Shown here piece after piece: positions 11,221 to 21,430 of a stretch of 45,578 nucleotides of DNA. Each line of letters starts with the position of its first letter. Position 1 is the stretch's first letter. Origin of the DNA: Chara braunii (Eukaryota > Streptophyta > Charophyceae > Charales > Characeae); the NCBI GenBank assembly GCA_003427395.1, contig BFEA01000098.1:1856045-1901622 (forward strand). The letters run 5' to 3'. Both the position numbers and the translations under genes were made by a program. Below the pieces are notes generated by a model. It saw only the letters and a program-made list of their open reading frames with translations, did no database searches and was not told where the DNA came from.

Positions 11221-11870
11221 ATCTAATCCTTGAGCAAGGAAGAGTTCCCGGTCCTCCACCCGCAACTCGATGATCTGTTGGACAAGAGCTATATCTGCCC
11301 TAGTAGCTCACCATATGGTGTGGCAGTTCTCTTCGTATGGAAGAAAATACAAGGATCTTCGCTTGTGCATCGACTTCCACAAGCTCAACGCACAAACCGT
11401 CAATAATGTGGGACCTTTTCCACGCATTGACGATCTTCTCGAGCGTTTGGGCTGCACCGAACTTTTCTGGAAGATGGACTTGAAGTCGGGCTATGATCAG
11501 ATTTCGATACGCCGGCAATATCACTTTAAATCCGCGTTCAAGACGCAGTACGAGCATTTTGAGTGGGTGGTTATGCCTTCTGACCTCACCAATGCCACAA
11601 CGGCTTTTCAAGTGGCGATGACCAATGAGTTCCGCACAATGTTGGGACCGGTTTGTACTGCTTTATTTGGATGACATTCTCGTCCATAGCCGAGCCTTGG
11701 AGGAACATCTCGAGCACCTTCGACATGTGTTGGAGACGCTCCATCGCGCCCAGTACGAAACCAACAACGACAAGTGCGAGTTTGTGTGTCAAGAGTTGGA
11801 GTACTTGGGCCACTTTGTCACACCGGAGGGGATCAATCCATTGTCGGACAAGATTCAAGCCATTCAATAG
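11221..11870 (+). pseudogene. Ty3/gypsy reverse transcriptase fragment
   Basis: This is the reverse transcriptase core, which copies element RNA into DNA. Visible blocks in order: EFPVLHPQLDDLLDKSYICP and SPYGVAVLFV (fingers), RLCIDFHKLNAQTVNN, PRIDDLLERL, FWKMDLKSGYDQI (block A, with the catalytic Asp in MDLKSGY), FEWVVMPSDLTNATTAFQ (family consensus [13 protein letters not shown]), and LYLDDILVHS with the YLDD catalytic pair (about 11660-11690). At least two frameshifts break the domain, near 11335 and near 11640 before YLDD. The codons downstream of YLDD (CEFVCQELEYLGHFVTPEGI) are well kept. A dead copy. Confidence 0.9.
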
Positions 11871-12461
11871 TGGCCGGAGCCGGAGAACGTCACGATCGTT
11901 CATTCCTTTGTTGGCTGAGCCGGCTACTGTCAACACTTCATCAAGGGATATTCGAAGATTGCGACCCATTTATCCAAGCTTCAATGCGAGGACCGGCCAT
12001 TCGATTTTGACGACAATGTGCGAGCTTCCTTTTTGGCCTTGATTTCGTGTTGTCATCCGCGGAGGTGTTGCGAATCTACGACCTGTTTTTGCCAACGCGC
12101 GTCACTACTGATGTGTCCAGCTATGGCATTGGTGCCGTCCTTGAGCAACATGATGGTGTGAATTGGCACTCAGTCAATTACTTGAGCAAGAACTTCAGCA
12201 AGAAAGTGTCCATCATGGACTCGATTGACGACGAACGGAAGGAGTTGTTGGCCTTCGTACACGCAGTCAAGCGCTGGTGGCGTTTGCTTCTCACGCGACC
12301 AATTCCGATGGGTAATGGATGACAATCCGTTAGTCTTCTACGAGACCCAAGACACAGTCAATAGCACCACTTCCCGTTGGATGGCGTTTATCGACCAGTT
12401 TAACTTCTTCCCCGTCCACATTCAAGGAAGGTCAAACTATTTTGCGGATGCCCTTTCATAG
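11870..12461 (+). pseudogene. Ty3/gypsy RNase H fragment
   Basis: RNase H degrades the RNA of the RNA-DNA hybrid. The conserved VTTDVSSYGIGAVLEQ (catalytic Asp) occurs at about 12095-12145, followed by VNYLSKNFSKK and the DDERKELLAFVHAVKRW helix with the second acidic residue. An insertion/frameshift near 12300 separates this from YETQDTVNSTTSRWMAFIDQ and the DALS end of the domain at 12450. The last 89 bases are tandemly duplicated. Confidence 0.86.
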
Positions 12462-12551
12462 CCCGTTGGATGGCGTTTATCGACCAATTTAACTTCTTCC
12501 CCGTCCACATTCAAGGAAGGTCGAACTGTTTTGCGGATGCCCTTTCACAGC
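12373..12551 (+). repeat. 89-bp tandem duplication in RNase H
   Basis: CCCGTTGGATGGCGTTTATC begins at 12373 and again at 12462, and the copies stay nearly identical through GCGGATGCCCTTTCA. The period of 89 is not a multiple of three, so it shifts the frame. The first copy ends in a TAG stop directly at the junction. Confidence 0.96.
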
Positions 12552-12599
12552 GTCGGTACCATAGTACCGTAGTCTACTCGACTTTCGAGATCGATGACG

Positions 12600-13550
12600 A
12601 CTTGCAGGACAGCTTCATCCGCGGATACCAAGCCAACCTCTAGTTTTGAGACAAGCACGCGAATTGTTCCTCTCCAAATCTGGTGCCATCGCATTATCGG
12701 ATCCAAAAAGGATATTTGCTCGTCCACTCGGGGGGGAAGGATCTTCTTTGTGTGCCGAATGATTCACACTTGCGTACACGGCTTCTTGGCGACTTCCACA
12801 AAGCTCCTGCCACCGGACATTTTGGAGTCAATTGTACGATTGGCCGACTTTGTGAGCGCTTTTGGTGGCTCGGCTCTCGGCGACGTCGCATGCTATTCCG
12901 AGTCATGCGAAGTTTGCCGACGTTGCAAATCCCGCAATCATCGTCTGTACGGCGAGTTGTGACCATTACTGGTCCCCTTGAGGCGAAGGGAAGCGATTGC
13001 CATGGACATCACTGGGCCGTTCCCCAAGCACGAGACATGAGTGGATGGGATTCTCATGGTGGTTGATCGACTCGCCAAGTTTGCCATGTTTTTGCCTTGC
13101 TGCTATCAGGACAAGGCACCGGAGCCGGTCGGATTTGAACCAACGGTTACCCCAAGGAAATTGTTTGTGACCGCGACACGTGGTTCATGTCTGATTTTTG
13201 GTTGGCGCTCATCAAACGATGGGGCTCATCTCTCAAGCTGGGTTCGCCCCAAACCGATGGCAAGATGGAGAGGGCGCATCCGACTGCACGGGTTCTCCTT
13301 CGCACTCTCATCCGGACCAAAAGGATTGGGTTGAGCGGCTGTCGGATGCTGAGTTGGCATACAATTCGTCCATTCATCCGGCTATCGGGATGTCGCCCTT
13401 CGAGTTCGAGCGTGACTCGCCGGTCTCTTCTCCGTTGGATACGATTATCCCATGGGCGGCTGAGAGCGACGACCACCTTCTCTTCATTTGTCGGATGCAA
13501 GAGCTTCTTTTCAAGGCACGCGACCAAATGTCGAAGACGCAGTAACGTAT
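12600..13550 (+). pseudogene. Ty3/gypsy integrase fragment
   Basis: Integrase inserts the element DNA. The zinc-binding N-terminal part is spread over frames at 12683-12960 (HLRTRLLGDFHKAPATGHFG, then CEVCRRCKSRNHRLYG). The core includes MVVDRLAKFAMFLPCCYQDK (about 13055-13110), the second catalytic Asp region as DRDT in another frame (about 13165), and SPQTDGKMERAHPTARVL with the catalytic Glu (about 13250-13300). WVERLSDAELAYNSSIHPAI follows. Relative to the usual family spacing, bases are missing before SPQTDG and frameshifts occur near 13120 and 13190. Not functional. Confidence 0.85.
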
Positions 13551-13765
13551 GAGCCAACAGGCCAATCGCCAGCGTCTTCCTTGTCCATATCGTGTCGGCG
13601 ACCCCGTATGGGTCTTCACCGTGGAGCTCAGCCTGGGACAAGATATCTCTCGCAAGCTCCTTCCGAAACGGATTGGGCCCTGGCCCATTGTGGCACCCAC
13701 TGGGGATGCACCCGAATGCCCAATCTTGCAGCAACACCGTCCGGAAGGTACCGGTGTCAGGTAAC
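13549..13765 (+). pseudogene. Integrase C-terminal GPY/F-like module
   Basis: This frame continues the integrase after a frameshift at about 13545. MSQQANRQRLPCPYRVGDPV is the basic segment before the module, and LLPKRIGPWPIVAPTGDAPE matches the KLxPRxxGPF/Y pattern of the GPY/F module that ends many Ty3/gypsy integrases. Coding similarity is lost after about 13740, and I see no chromodomain in this element. Confidence 0.75.
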
Positions 13766-13782
13766 CTGGGAAGGGAAGTCCG

Positions 13783-14103
13783 TTGAACTGTTGAATCCCA
13801 GGGCTATGACGTCTGTCACCCACCATGCCCGCTTCAGGTGTCCTCAGCAACTCAACAGGGAGTGGCGTTCATTCGGCCTGTCACGCCGGCATTTCAGAAA
13901 CAGTCCCCATGACCAATTTTCCAACGATAAGAAAAACAGTAAAAAAAGAAAAAAGAAAGAAGTACAGTGAGGTATGTAGACCTGTAGGTATGAGATCGTG
14001 CCTATGTTCGAAGCAATGACCGGGCCACCTCGTTGAACTGCTGAAGCAATGTCTCACCCCTGCTGGGGCCGCCTCTAGGGACCTCAGCAGTTCGACAAGG
14101 AGT
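13783..14103. repeat. Two imperfect hairpins after pol
   Basis: GTTGAACTGTTGA at about 13783 pairs with TCAGCAACTCAAC at about 13846, and the related GTTGAACTGCTGA at about 14033 pairs with TCAGCAGTTCGAC at about 14085. The two hairpins are related to each other in sequence. Possible ends of a small element; nature unknown. Confidence 0.5.
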
Positions 14104-14109
14104 CCACGA

Positions 14110-15586
14110 CGATCGCTTTTTCTTTTTCTCTTACAGGTAGGTTTGCCTGGAGGTCTTGTACTTTACAAGAAACGATACAGGGATGGACTCTTAGGCAAAT
14201 TGGAGTGGAACTGCAGTGACCCTTTGTAGTCGCCTCCCGCAATGACCTGCTTTTGAAAACGACAGTGGCGAAATGGCCAAAATAGTGGGCTATGAATTGT
14301 GAGAAGGTCACGGAGGTTTGCTGATTAGCCCTCTGAGGTCCGTGACAATCGTGCCCATTAGCCCCTGCACGTGTGACAGAGTTCTTCAGCTGTCTGATAA
14401 AAGAGGCGATTCTCTTTGCCTGTTATGACTTCGCTTTAGAGCTGTTTATGCAGGCTTGTTCCGACCATCTGTTTTGCGTTTTTGTTTGGGTTTCCCACTC
14501 AAGCGCCAGTCTCCCACTTCGTGGCTGCGAGTCCATTAGTATGTGTTTGTTGGGCCTTACGGCGACATGATAACAACCATAAGACATAGAATTCAATTTG
14601 ATTGAATTGATGATTAGACGATAGATTTGCATGATCAAACGTCCCAAGCAAGTAACATTCAATCGAAGCAAGAATCGAGTTCTAACGTACCAGTTCCCAG
14701 ATTCGTGGCTGCGTGAGAGGTGTTGTTCCGGCCTCAATAATGTCGTTTAACTCTGGCTTCTCCATCAAGCCGGACTATACAGTACCAGGTAAGTTTTGTC
14801 TCCGTTTAACTGCTTAGGTAAACACTTACTCGAGGACAATACTTCACTTGACGAGACTTCCTCCTGAGGTAAACGCATGTGCAAAGATTACTAAAGAAAG
14901 GGAAAAAAAAAACTCTCGTTCTCGCTGGGAAACTTTTCTCACTTCAAAGTTCAAACCGTTTGAAAATTAGTCCACCCCTCACTGCCTCTCTCTTCTTTCC
15001 CCCTTCACGACCTTCTGCCCTACCCCTTTTCGTTCAAGTGGGAAGCTCTCTTTTCATCGCATAGATCAGATAGGTCCCCATTGCCAAAGTTTCCGCAAAC
15101 GAGATAACACCAGTTACCAGCAGTAAGCTTGAAGTTCAGACTCAGTCAAGAAATTGAACACACGCTCAGACACATATCAGCTCGACTTATCTCACTTTCT
15201 TGCAGAGAGAGAGTTCAGAGTTTCAACCACTTGTCATACTTCATGGCTTGTAGGCGGAAAACATCTAAAGCTCGTGATCACCGTTTCATACTTGCCTGAT
15301 TTAGTAGTAGGTCCTGGGGTCAGTGATACCACCAGTTTACCTAGAAAAAAAACATGTGGTAACAATCGTACCAGATAACCTGAGAGTTGCTGATGACGTA
15401 CCCAATCGCTGAAGTAATCGGAAGCTGCCCGTCGAAGCAATCCTTTTCTTGTCGCTCAGAACTCAGTAACAATGACAGTGCGGTGAATGCATGTAGTGTA
15501 TCAGCAGTGTTTCCGGATCACCTCCCTTGATTCATTTTTCTTGTGGTGCTTGTTCAGTTTACACCGATCGTTTCTCCACGTGATCT
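14110..15586. other. Unassigned sequence
   Basis: Scattered short frames on both strands without recognisable domains. No LTR partner of the 8310-9394 copy was found here. I see nothing that I can name. Confidence 0.45.
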
Positions 15587-16255
15587 CGGTTCCCTGTGTA
15601 CGGCTCTCCTCCTGAATATCCCCCGATTTCCCGTCGTCTCCTCTTGTATATTCCATTCTGCACACAATGTTTGCCCCACGGCTTCACCCCGGAATGTGGT
15701 CAGTCATCAGTGTGGTCAGTCATCAGCGGTACCAAGGCTTCGAGGCCTGGTACCCGGAGAAAACGAACTAGCAGCGGGCCTGTGATCAGGGGCAGATCCA
15801 ATTGGTCATGGCCTATAACCAGGTTTAAGTTGTGGGCAGCATCTATAGTCTCACTAACTCTTTGATTAAAGTCATTTTTACCCCGAATGGAACCAGTATT
15901 ACCTTAAATTCATTCACTCCCCCTTGCCGATCTCAGAATATCAGCCAGCAGCTATCCCGAAAAATGGAACGAGCAACCTGAAAGTGAACCAGTGCAGCCT
16001 TGAAGAGTGCCAGAATACGAGTCTCCAGCACAGCCTTGAAGAGTGCCAGAATGCGAGTCTCCAGGCGGTTACGCGTAGTCTCCTTCTCCGCCCAAGCTCG
16101 TATGGAGGCGGACCCGTCAAGGCCTGGGTCACAAAGCTCTCCGAGGTACACCCGGTTCCCCATGTACGGCTCTCCTCCTGAATATCCCCGATCTCCCGTC
16201 GTCTCCTCTTATATAGTCCATTCTGCACACAACATTCGCCCCACGGCTTCACCCC
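15587..16255. repeat. Direct repeat pair of about 103 bp, 566 bp apart
   Basis: Copies at 15587-15690 and 16153-16255 share GTACGGCTCTCCTCCTGAAT, CCCGTCGTCTCCTCTT, TCCATTCTGCACACAA and CCCCACGGCTTCACCCC. The right copy carries CTTATATAG where the left has CTTGTATAT. The pair could bracket a small element, but no TG..CA ends or inverted ends are evident. Confidence 0.85.
15996..16067. repeat. 36-bp tandem duplication
   Basis: AGCCTTGAAGAGTGCCAGAA occurs at 15996 and 16032, with the following GCGAGTCTCCAG also repeated. It lies between the two direct repeats at 15587 and 16153. Confidence 0.93.
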
Positions 16256-16299
16256 AGCACCCTGCCGCTACCGCTCATGTGCCCTTCTTCCGACCGGCA

Positions 16300-17046
16300 C
16301 TCTTCAATCGCTGTTCACTCTGCTCTGGCCTGCTTCCCTCCTGCTGCTGCTGTGCGTCCTTCTCCGCCACCCGAGCACTCTCCTTGTGCCACTTCCGGTG
16401 AAAGGGATGATGAGAGGAACAAGAAGGGCCCCGGATTGGGACCCTGCTGTTGATGAGGAAAAGGGGCATGGATTACGAGCGAAACAAGTGGGGACGATGA
16501 CAAGTAAAAGCAGTCAGTGAGTGAGGAGGAGGAGAAGTGGGGAGAAGTAGCAAGTCTCACTGGATAATTTTTCTTCCTCCCAATATCAAGCGGAGGGGCA
16601 GGGCTTGAGAGGAGGATGAGAAAAGGAGCTCTTGTGGAACACAGGTAGAAACCAGCAAGTTAGATGCTCATGGAGAGCAAGGCAGAATAAGAGGGGCAGG
16701 GGGATGAGAAAAGGAGGGGGGTGGAGGAGGATTAGTTCATGGGTAATCTAAGAGCAAGACAAAAAAATGGCTGGGAAGAAGATGAGGGTTGAAGGGAGGG
16801 TGGAAGAAGAGGGAGGATCAGCATTGGGGAGCTCTTTTGATTTCCTCCTCGCAAAACAGAGTGCTGAAGCTTGTGACGAGGAGGGGGATGACAGTTGGAA
16901 TGCTCCTTTGCAAGTCGATCATGGCAACGAGGTCACAAATGGGCGAGGGAAACAAGGGAGTGAAGGTGATGAGAGCGAGGATGATGAACGTGAGGATGGC
17001 AGATGAGGGGAAGATTTACGGAGGGAGGGAAGAAGAGCATTGGTGG
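16300..17046. other. Purine-rich unassigned sequence
   Basis: A G/A-biased plus strand (GAGGAGGAGAAG-type runs) from about 16400 to 17040 produces frames rich in Glu, Gly and Arg. No recognisable domain; I read it as compositional bias. Confidence 0.5.
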
Positions 17047-18368
17047 GCAGGTGTTACATGCTGCGCCTGCAACAGGCTGCACGGGCCATTTTCAGGCCCG
17101 TGTCGTTTTCAGCTCGAAAGCCTGAAAACAAGGGCCTACAGGCGCCTGAAAGCCCGAAAACAAGGGCCTACAGGCCCTGCGTCGTTTCAGCCTAAAACAG
17201 GGCCTTTCCGGCCCTGAGTCTTTTCAGCCTGAAACGGACGGCCATTTTCAGGCCCTCGTAAGATCCACATGCCCTGAAACTCAGGCACCAGACCAGGGTT
17301 TTAGCACAGGCCATTTTTGGCCTGTTTTCAAGACAACCAACGCCAGGGTCTGGCACGTTTTGGCATTGGCAAGAGCAGCCTCCTGGACGGGCCAGCACTA
17401 TATAAGACTGGCCCGCCCTGCAGGCTGCAGGTAGTTCCTAGGTACTTCCTAGGCACTTCACGTGCAGTTCAGGAGGCAGGAGGTAGTCTTCAGGATTCGG
17501 CAGCAGCACTCTGGAGGAGCGCTGCAGGAGTAGTAGAGGCGCTACTTGTATTCTTCAGCGCTGGGCGCTAGTAGCGTTAGCAGTAGTCTTCAGCGCTGGG
17601 CGCTAGTAGGATCTAGAGTATTACCGGGGAGATAGAGAGAGAGATTGGGCGGAGGCCAGGGAGACTTACCTGCAGCGCCATAGCTCTAGCCTCGTCTTCG
17701 AGGTACCTGCAGCGCAGCGCTGGCTTCACAGGTTATTACCTGGCACATGAGAGAGAGAGAGTTCTTCTTCTTCCTCTTCTCAGTCCACCATCTCCCTCTC
17801 ATCATCTCGCTATCTGACTTCACTGCGTCAGCAGACTACGAGAGAGAGAGAGCTTGGTGACATTTGGATCCAGACTCGATGTTGGGCTTCAGACATTTTG
17901 ACGAGGGATTATTTGGGACTTGTAACGAAGACTTGGTGTTGACGACTTTCCCATCTCCCCCCTCCTCTTCTTCATCTGTCCCCCTCCTCTTCGTCTGTGC
18001 ATGATCAGGACCTGGCACATTCTTCCTGTGTGTTGCGCCAGGCCTCCTTGACACCTTGTGATGAAGATGATGTATGTTTAGTCTCCATTGCAACATTGAT
18101 TGGGCTCGTCATTGGTATTCTAGCATTCTGCTGCGCTATCTTGTACTACGTGAGAGAGGTCAGTCCCGGTCAGGTCAGGACTTGTATCTAAGTCTTCCCC
18201 TGCGCTATACAGCACCATCTTTGTATGTATCAGAATGCTTGTATGTATCAGAATGCACACTGCTTGTTCAGATTCTACTGGCACTACATTGTCCATTCAG
18301 TCCTTTTCATCACATTGCGGATCCTCGGTTGTATGTGTACATCGCCCAACTGGGCATGTAACAGCAGG
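17047..18368 (+). mobile_element. Solo LTR with 5-bp target-site duplication
   Basis: The LTR is 17052-18363 (1312 bp). It begins TGTTACATGC and ends GCATGTAACA, a perfect 10-bp inverted terminal pair with TG..CA. It is flanked by GCAGG on both sides (17047-17051 and 18364-18368), a 5-bp target duplication. A TATA box, CTATATAAG, lies near 17400. Inside are two GGCGCTAGTAG blocks (about 17562-17610), GA runs and TTC runs. No internal element sequence is attached, so this is the product of LTR-LTR recombination. It belongs to the same family as 8310-9394. Confidence 0.95.
17397..17406 (+). promoter_or_regulatory. TATA box of solo LTR
   Basis: CACTATATAAGACTGG lies about 350 bases into the LTR, the position expected for the U3/R promoter. 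The related LTR has ACTTATAG at the equivalent place near 8690. Confidence 0.6.
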
Positions 18369-20443
18369 GGTGACAGTGTTCCCCCTCGGCAAACGGATGA
18401 TCCATGAAGATTGCACAGGAGAAGAGGGTTGTAAGGGAAGAAGAAAGAGGAGGAGAAATGGGCCCTTCACTAGTTCTCACTCCCATGCATTGGAACAGAA
18501 GGATGATTTATATCTTCGCAGATTATTTTCTTGCACCTGGCTCGTTTTTTGTTCCCACTCCCATGCATTGGAACAGAAGGAACAGGAGGCCGGGAAGGCA
18601 GGGAATGAGAAAGGGAGAGAGGAGCAATGAAGAAACTGGGCCGGAGATCAGGAACAGGAGACTGGGAAGGCAGGGAATGGGAAGGGGAGAGAAACAATTA
18701 AAAAACTTTTCCTTGACGAACAAAATGTGAAATCTCCTGAAAAGCTGTCTGAAGGAGGACGAGGGGAAATGGGCTTCAACACCCTTGGATGTGGGTTCCC
18801 TGCCTTTGTTTGGTGCTGGGGATTATGGACAAGATGGAGGGAAAAAGCAGTAGGCAGGAGTAACGACTGGCGGGTCAGGAAGAATGTGCGCGTAAAACTT
18901 GAATCACTGCCGGCGCAGGTCTCCACAAAGCCAAACACCCATCGGTCATTCCAAAACCATGTCACTTTCGCCAGTGTCATGATAGCGGGTTAATGCTGTG
19001 TGGAGGATTGCATGCATTCTATCATTACAGGAAGACCTCTTCCACAGCTCAAAAGAAAAAAAGGAGGATGTGATGACTTTGCACAGAACACCTCTACCTA
19101 CAACAATAAACCAGGAAGGAGGGAGAAGAAAGAGTCAGGCTCATTGATCATCGATAACTGGTCGATAAACAAGTCCACGGTTATAATCGGTCAAGTGAAA
19201 AAAAAGCTTTCGGCTCTGTGTACAACTCGGGATCCTGTCCACGTCTTGAGTTGATAATGTATTCTTGTGTTCTGAGGCGAGGTTGCTCTGTTTTGTATTA
19301 CTAGGTTGCCAGCAAGCAGTCTACAGTTTTAACTATGTGCTGTACTAATGAAATTGAACTGACATCTCACCCTGCTTTGCCTCTTAAGGCTTGGGCTTCT
19401 ATATGCTCTTACTGTGCTTTGGTTGCTCTGTGGTGTATCGCTAGGTGAGCACAGCCAACAAGCAGTCGACAAGATTTACTGTGGAAGTTCATGCGAACGA
19501 GTACTTGTTACAGCTTCGTGCTAAGGTGTGCATCCTTGAACTTCTGAGTGCAAAGTAAGGGTACACTTCCTCTTAGACTTGTTCAACCGAGTCCTTGAGG
19601 TAATTGCAGTCAGATGCATCCAGGACATATTGAGGTCATATACATACAGGAAAGTTCTAGAATGGCTGAGAATTGAGGCCCATCAATGTCTAGTCTCTCT
19701 CTCCCCTTCACATTTCCACCTCAGTAAACAGATCTGGCCCTGGAGGTCAGTCTCCTGCACTGCAGGTGTTTTTGATGTTTTTGCATAATTCCATATCTTT
19801 TTGCTCTCTGGGGGCTAGTGTTCTGTTCTCTGTTGAAGAAGAGATGCACTGTGCTTGCTCATTGTTTCCTTGCAGTTGCTTCTTGTCTCTGGAGGGGCCA
19901 TTATTGGAACTGCTCAAACAGCAGGCGAAGGCAGGGGCCATCATTGGAACTGTTGGAAATGGTCGGAGGATGGGAAAGTCTACTTGAAATTTCAGAGAGA
20001 AGGGTGGGGGCTATTTAGCCAATGGAATCAATGGCCAGATAGGAATGTTTGTTGGGAAAAGTATCAATGGGTCCAGTCAACAGTAAGTCCAAGCGTTGGC
20101 ACAGGGATCAGCCCATAAGCGGTAGTAGGTAGTTGATGTACAAACATTGGGTACAAAGTTGAGTACTGCTGTAGGACGTAGTTGATGGCTCTGGGCAACG
20201 GTAGCCATTGCTAGACAGAGTGAAAGAGTGACTTCGGGAGGGAGGGATTGTTAGGCCCAGGGTAGAGAGAGAGGAGGGAGACATCAGAGAGAGACTGCAT
20301 GGTGGCCATAGCCTCCCTGCATGTACAAGAATTTTCCGTAATTGCGTTGATTGGTAGAGACCATCTTTGCGTCTCACATGTGCTTCGTGGATGCTTCATC
20401 TGCTGTGAGTATGGTGTGCAAAGTGTCGTGCGTGTACCATACG
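18369..20443. other. Unassigned sequence with small local duplications
   Basis: CACTCCCATGCATTGGAACA occurs at about 18479 and 18559, and a GGAAGGCAGGGAATG block at about 18593 and 18665. GGGGCCATTATTGGAACTG recurs 39 bases on near 19900-19955. Frames here (for example 18727-18993 and 19000-19254) have no recognised domain. Confidence 0.5.
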
Positions 20444-20481
20444 CTTTGATCAGTTTCATATCTGATCCTTCCTCCCACCAG

Positions 20482-20560
20482 GATCAAGCGTAGTATCTGC
20501 TCCTTCCAGTTTCATAACTGATCCGTTGTCCATCGAGACCTTTTTATTTAGAAAAAGAAA
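20482..20560 (+). pseudogene. U2 snRNA-like fragment (first full unit)
   Basis: GATCAAGCGTAGTATCTGCT followed by CAGTTTCATAACTGATCC, then GTTGTCCATCGAGACC and an A-rich tail. It keeps the GTAGTA core. A partial copy (ATCAGTTTCATATCTGATCC) sits just upstream at 20449-20468. Confidence 0.7.
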
Positions 20561-20708
20561 AAAACACGTGAGCACACAAGAGAGCAAGGGGTCCATCAAG
20601 ATGGTGTAAACGCGCATGCTCAAAACGCTGGAGGAAGAGAGGGAGGGAGGGGGGGGAGGGGGGGGGAGAGAGAGAGAGAGAACTGAAAACTCTTTAACTA
20701 TCTGCCTC

Positions 20709-20822
20709 GATCAAGTGTAGTATCTGCTTCGATGAGTTTCATATTCGATCCCCCTCCCCCACACGATCAAGTGCAGTATCTGCTCCGTTCAGTTTCATAT
20801 CCATCGAGACCTTTTTATTTTA
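20709..20822 (+). pseudogene. Dimeric U2 snRNA-like fragment
   Basis: Two U2-like pieces stand 56 bases apart, at 20709 (exact GTAGTATCTG core) and 20765 (GCAGTATCTG), separated by a C-rich spacer. The second is followed by CATCGAGACCTTTTTATTTT and an A-rich tail. Confidence 0.75.
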
Positions 20823-20962
20823 TAAAAGAAAAAAAAAAAGTGCGCACGCGTGCGTGAGAGAGAGTGAGAGAGTAGGTAAGTCTCCAACCTCGTTGCTGGC
20901 GTCATGTTACTTCCATCGATCGGTTGAGATCTGCGCAGAACACACAAGGGGAGGGAGGGGGT

Positions 20963-20965
<3 letters not shown>

Positions 20966-21004
<39 letters not shown>
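20966..21004. repeat. (GA)n microsatellite within U2-like array
   Basis: A pure GA run. Equivalent runs occur at about 20666-20681, 21228-21272 and 21391-21420, one per unit. Confidence 0.95.
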
Positions 21005-21006
<2 letters not shown>

Positions 21007-21048
21007 CCAACCTAACTAACAATGGGTCTCCATTCCCCTTTGCCCCAC

Positions 21049-21175
21049 ATCTAAGTCTAGCATCTGCTTCGATCAGTTTCATATCCAATCTTCCTCTAAA
21101 CAGGATCACGAGCAGTACCTGATCCGTTCAGTTTCACATCTGATCCGTGGCCCATAGAGATATTCGAGATCGTTA
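21049..21175 (+). pseudogene. Dimeric U2 snRNA-like fragment, diverged
   Basis: Pieces at 21049 (CTAGCATCTGCTTCGATCAG) and 21104 (GATCACGAGCAGTACCTG). The second continues as CTGATCCGTGGCCCATAGAG, resembling the part of plant U2 that follows the stem (GATATGTGGGCCAT). Confidence 0.65.
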
Positions 21176-21224
21176 TTATTTTAAAAATGAAAAAGAAGGC
21201 ACGTGCTTGCACGCGTGCGCGAGC

Positions 21225-21272
<48 letters not shown>

Positions 21273-21305
21273 AATTTAACTAACTACACGCCACCCCACC
21301 CCCAC

Positions 21306-21380
21306 GATCAAGTGCAGTATCTGCTCCGATCAGTTTCATATCTGATCCATGGTGCATCGACACCTTTAAAAGAAAAAGGA
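21306..21380 (+). pseudogene. U2 snRNA-like fragment, last unit
   Basis: GATCAAGTGCAGTATCTGCT, then GATCAGTTTCATATCTGATC, GGTGCATCGACACC and an A-rich tail, ending in a GA run (21391-21420). This copy is close to the array consensus. Confidence 0.72.
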
Positions 21381-21388
21381 TGTGTTGC

Positions 21389-21422
<34 letters not shown>

Positions 21423-21430
21423 CCAATCTA

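Larger units (their letters stand above)
10740..13765 (+). mobile_element. Decayed Ty3/gypsy pol, plus strand
   Basis: The order of remnants is protease-RT linker, reverse transcriptase, RNase H, integrase and GPY/F-like tail, which is Ty3/gypsy order. The frame changes several times (near 11220, 11640, 11870, 12460, 12650, 13190 and 13545), so no polyprotein can be made. It may be the interior of the element whose 5' LTR is 8310-9394. No gag, no protease active site and no 3' LTR were found between 13765 and 17050. Confidence 0.88.
20444..21430 (+). repeat. Tandem array of U2 snRNA-derived repeat units
   Basis: Four units of about 250-300 bp repeat in order: a GA run, a CTAACTAACTACACG-type word, one or two copies of a U2-like segment, a CATCGAGACCTTTTTATTTT-type word, and an A-rich tail. 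The U2-like segment contains GATCAAGTGTAGTATCTG at 20709, identical over 18 bases to the branch-point-recognition region of U2 snRNA (which contains GTAGTA), followed by a CAGTTTCATATCTGATCC form of the U2 CAGTTTAATATCTGATA stem. Copies start at 20444 (partial), 20482, 20709, 20765, 21049, 21104 and 21306. The 5' part of U2 (GGCCTTTTGGCTAAG) is absent, so these are derivatives, not functional genes. Confidence 0.8.

Noticed and set aside
13115-13160. T-arm-like sequence GGTCGGATTTGAACC on the minus strand
   Set aside because: It lies inside integrase coding sequence and lacks the rest of a tRNA.
8310-18363. Treating 8310-9394 and 17052-18363 as the two LTRs of one element
   Set aside because: The right copy has its own perfect 5-bp target duplication (GCAGG) on both sides, and the left flank is AATTG, so they are separate insertions.
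20444-21430. Functional U2 snRNA genes
   Set aside because: The conserved U2 5' end and the Sm-site region are not seen, the stem bases are altered in every copy, and no snRNA promoter words were found.
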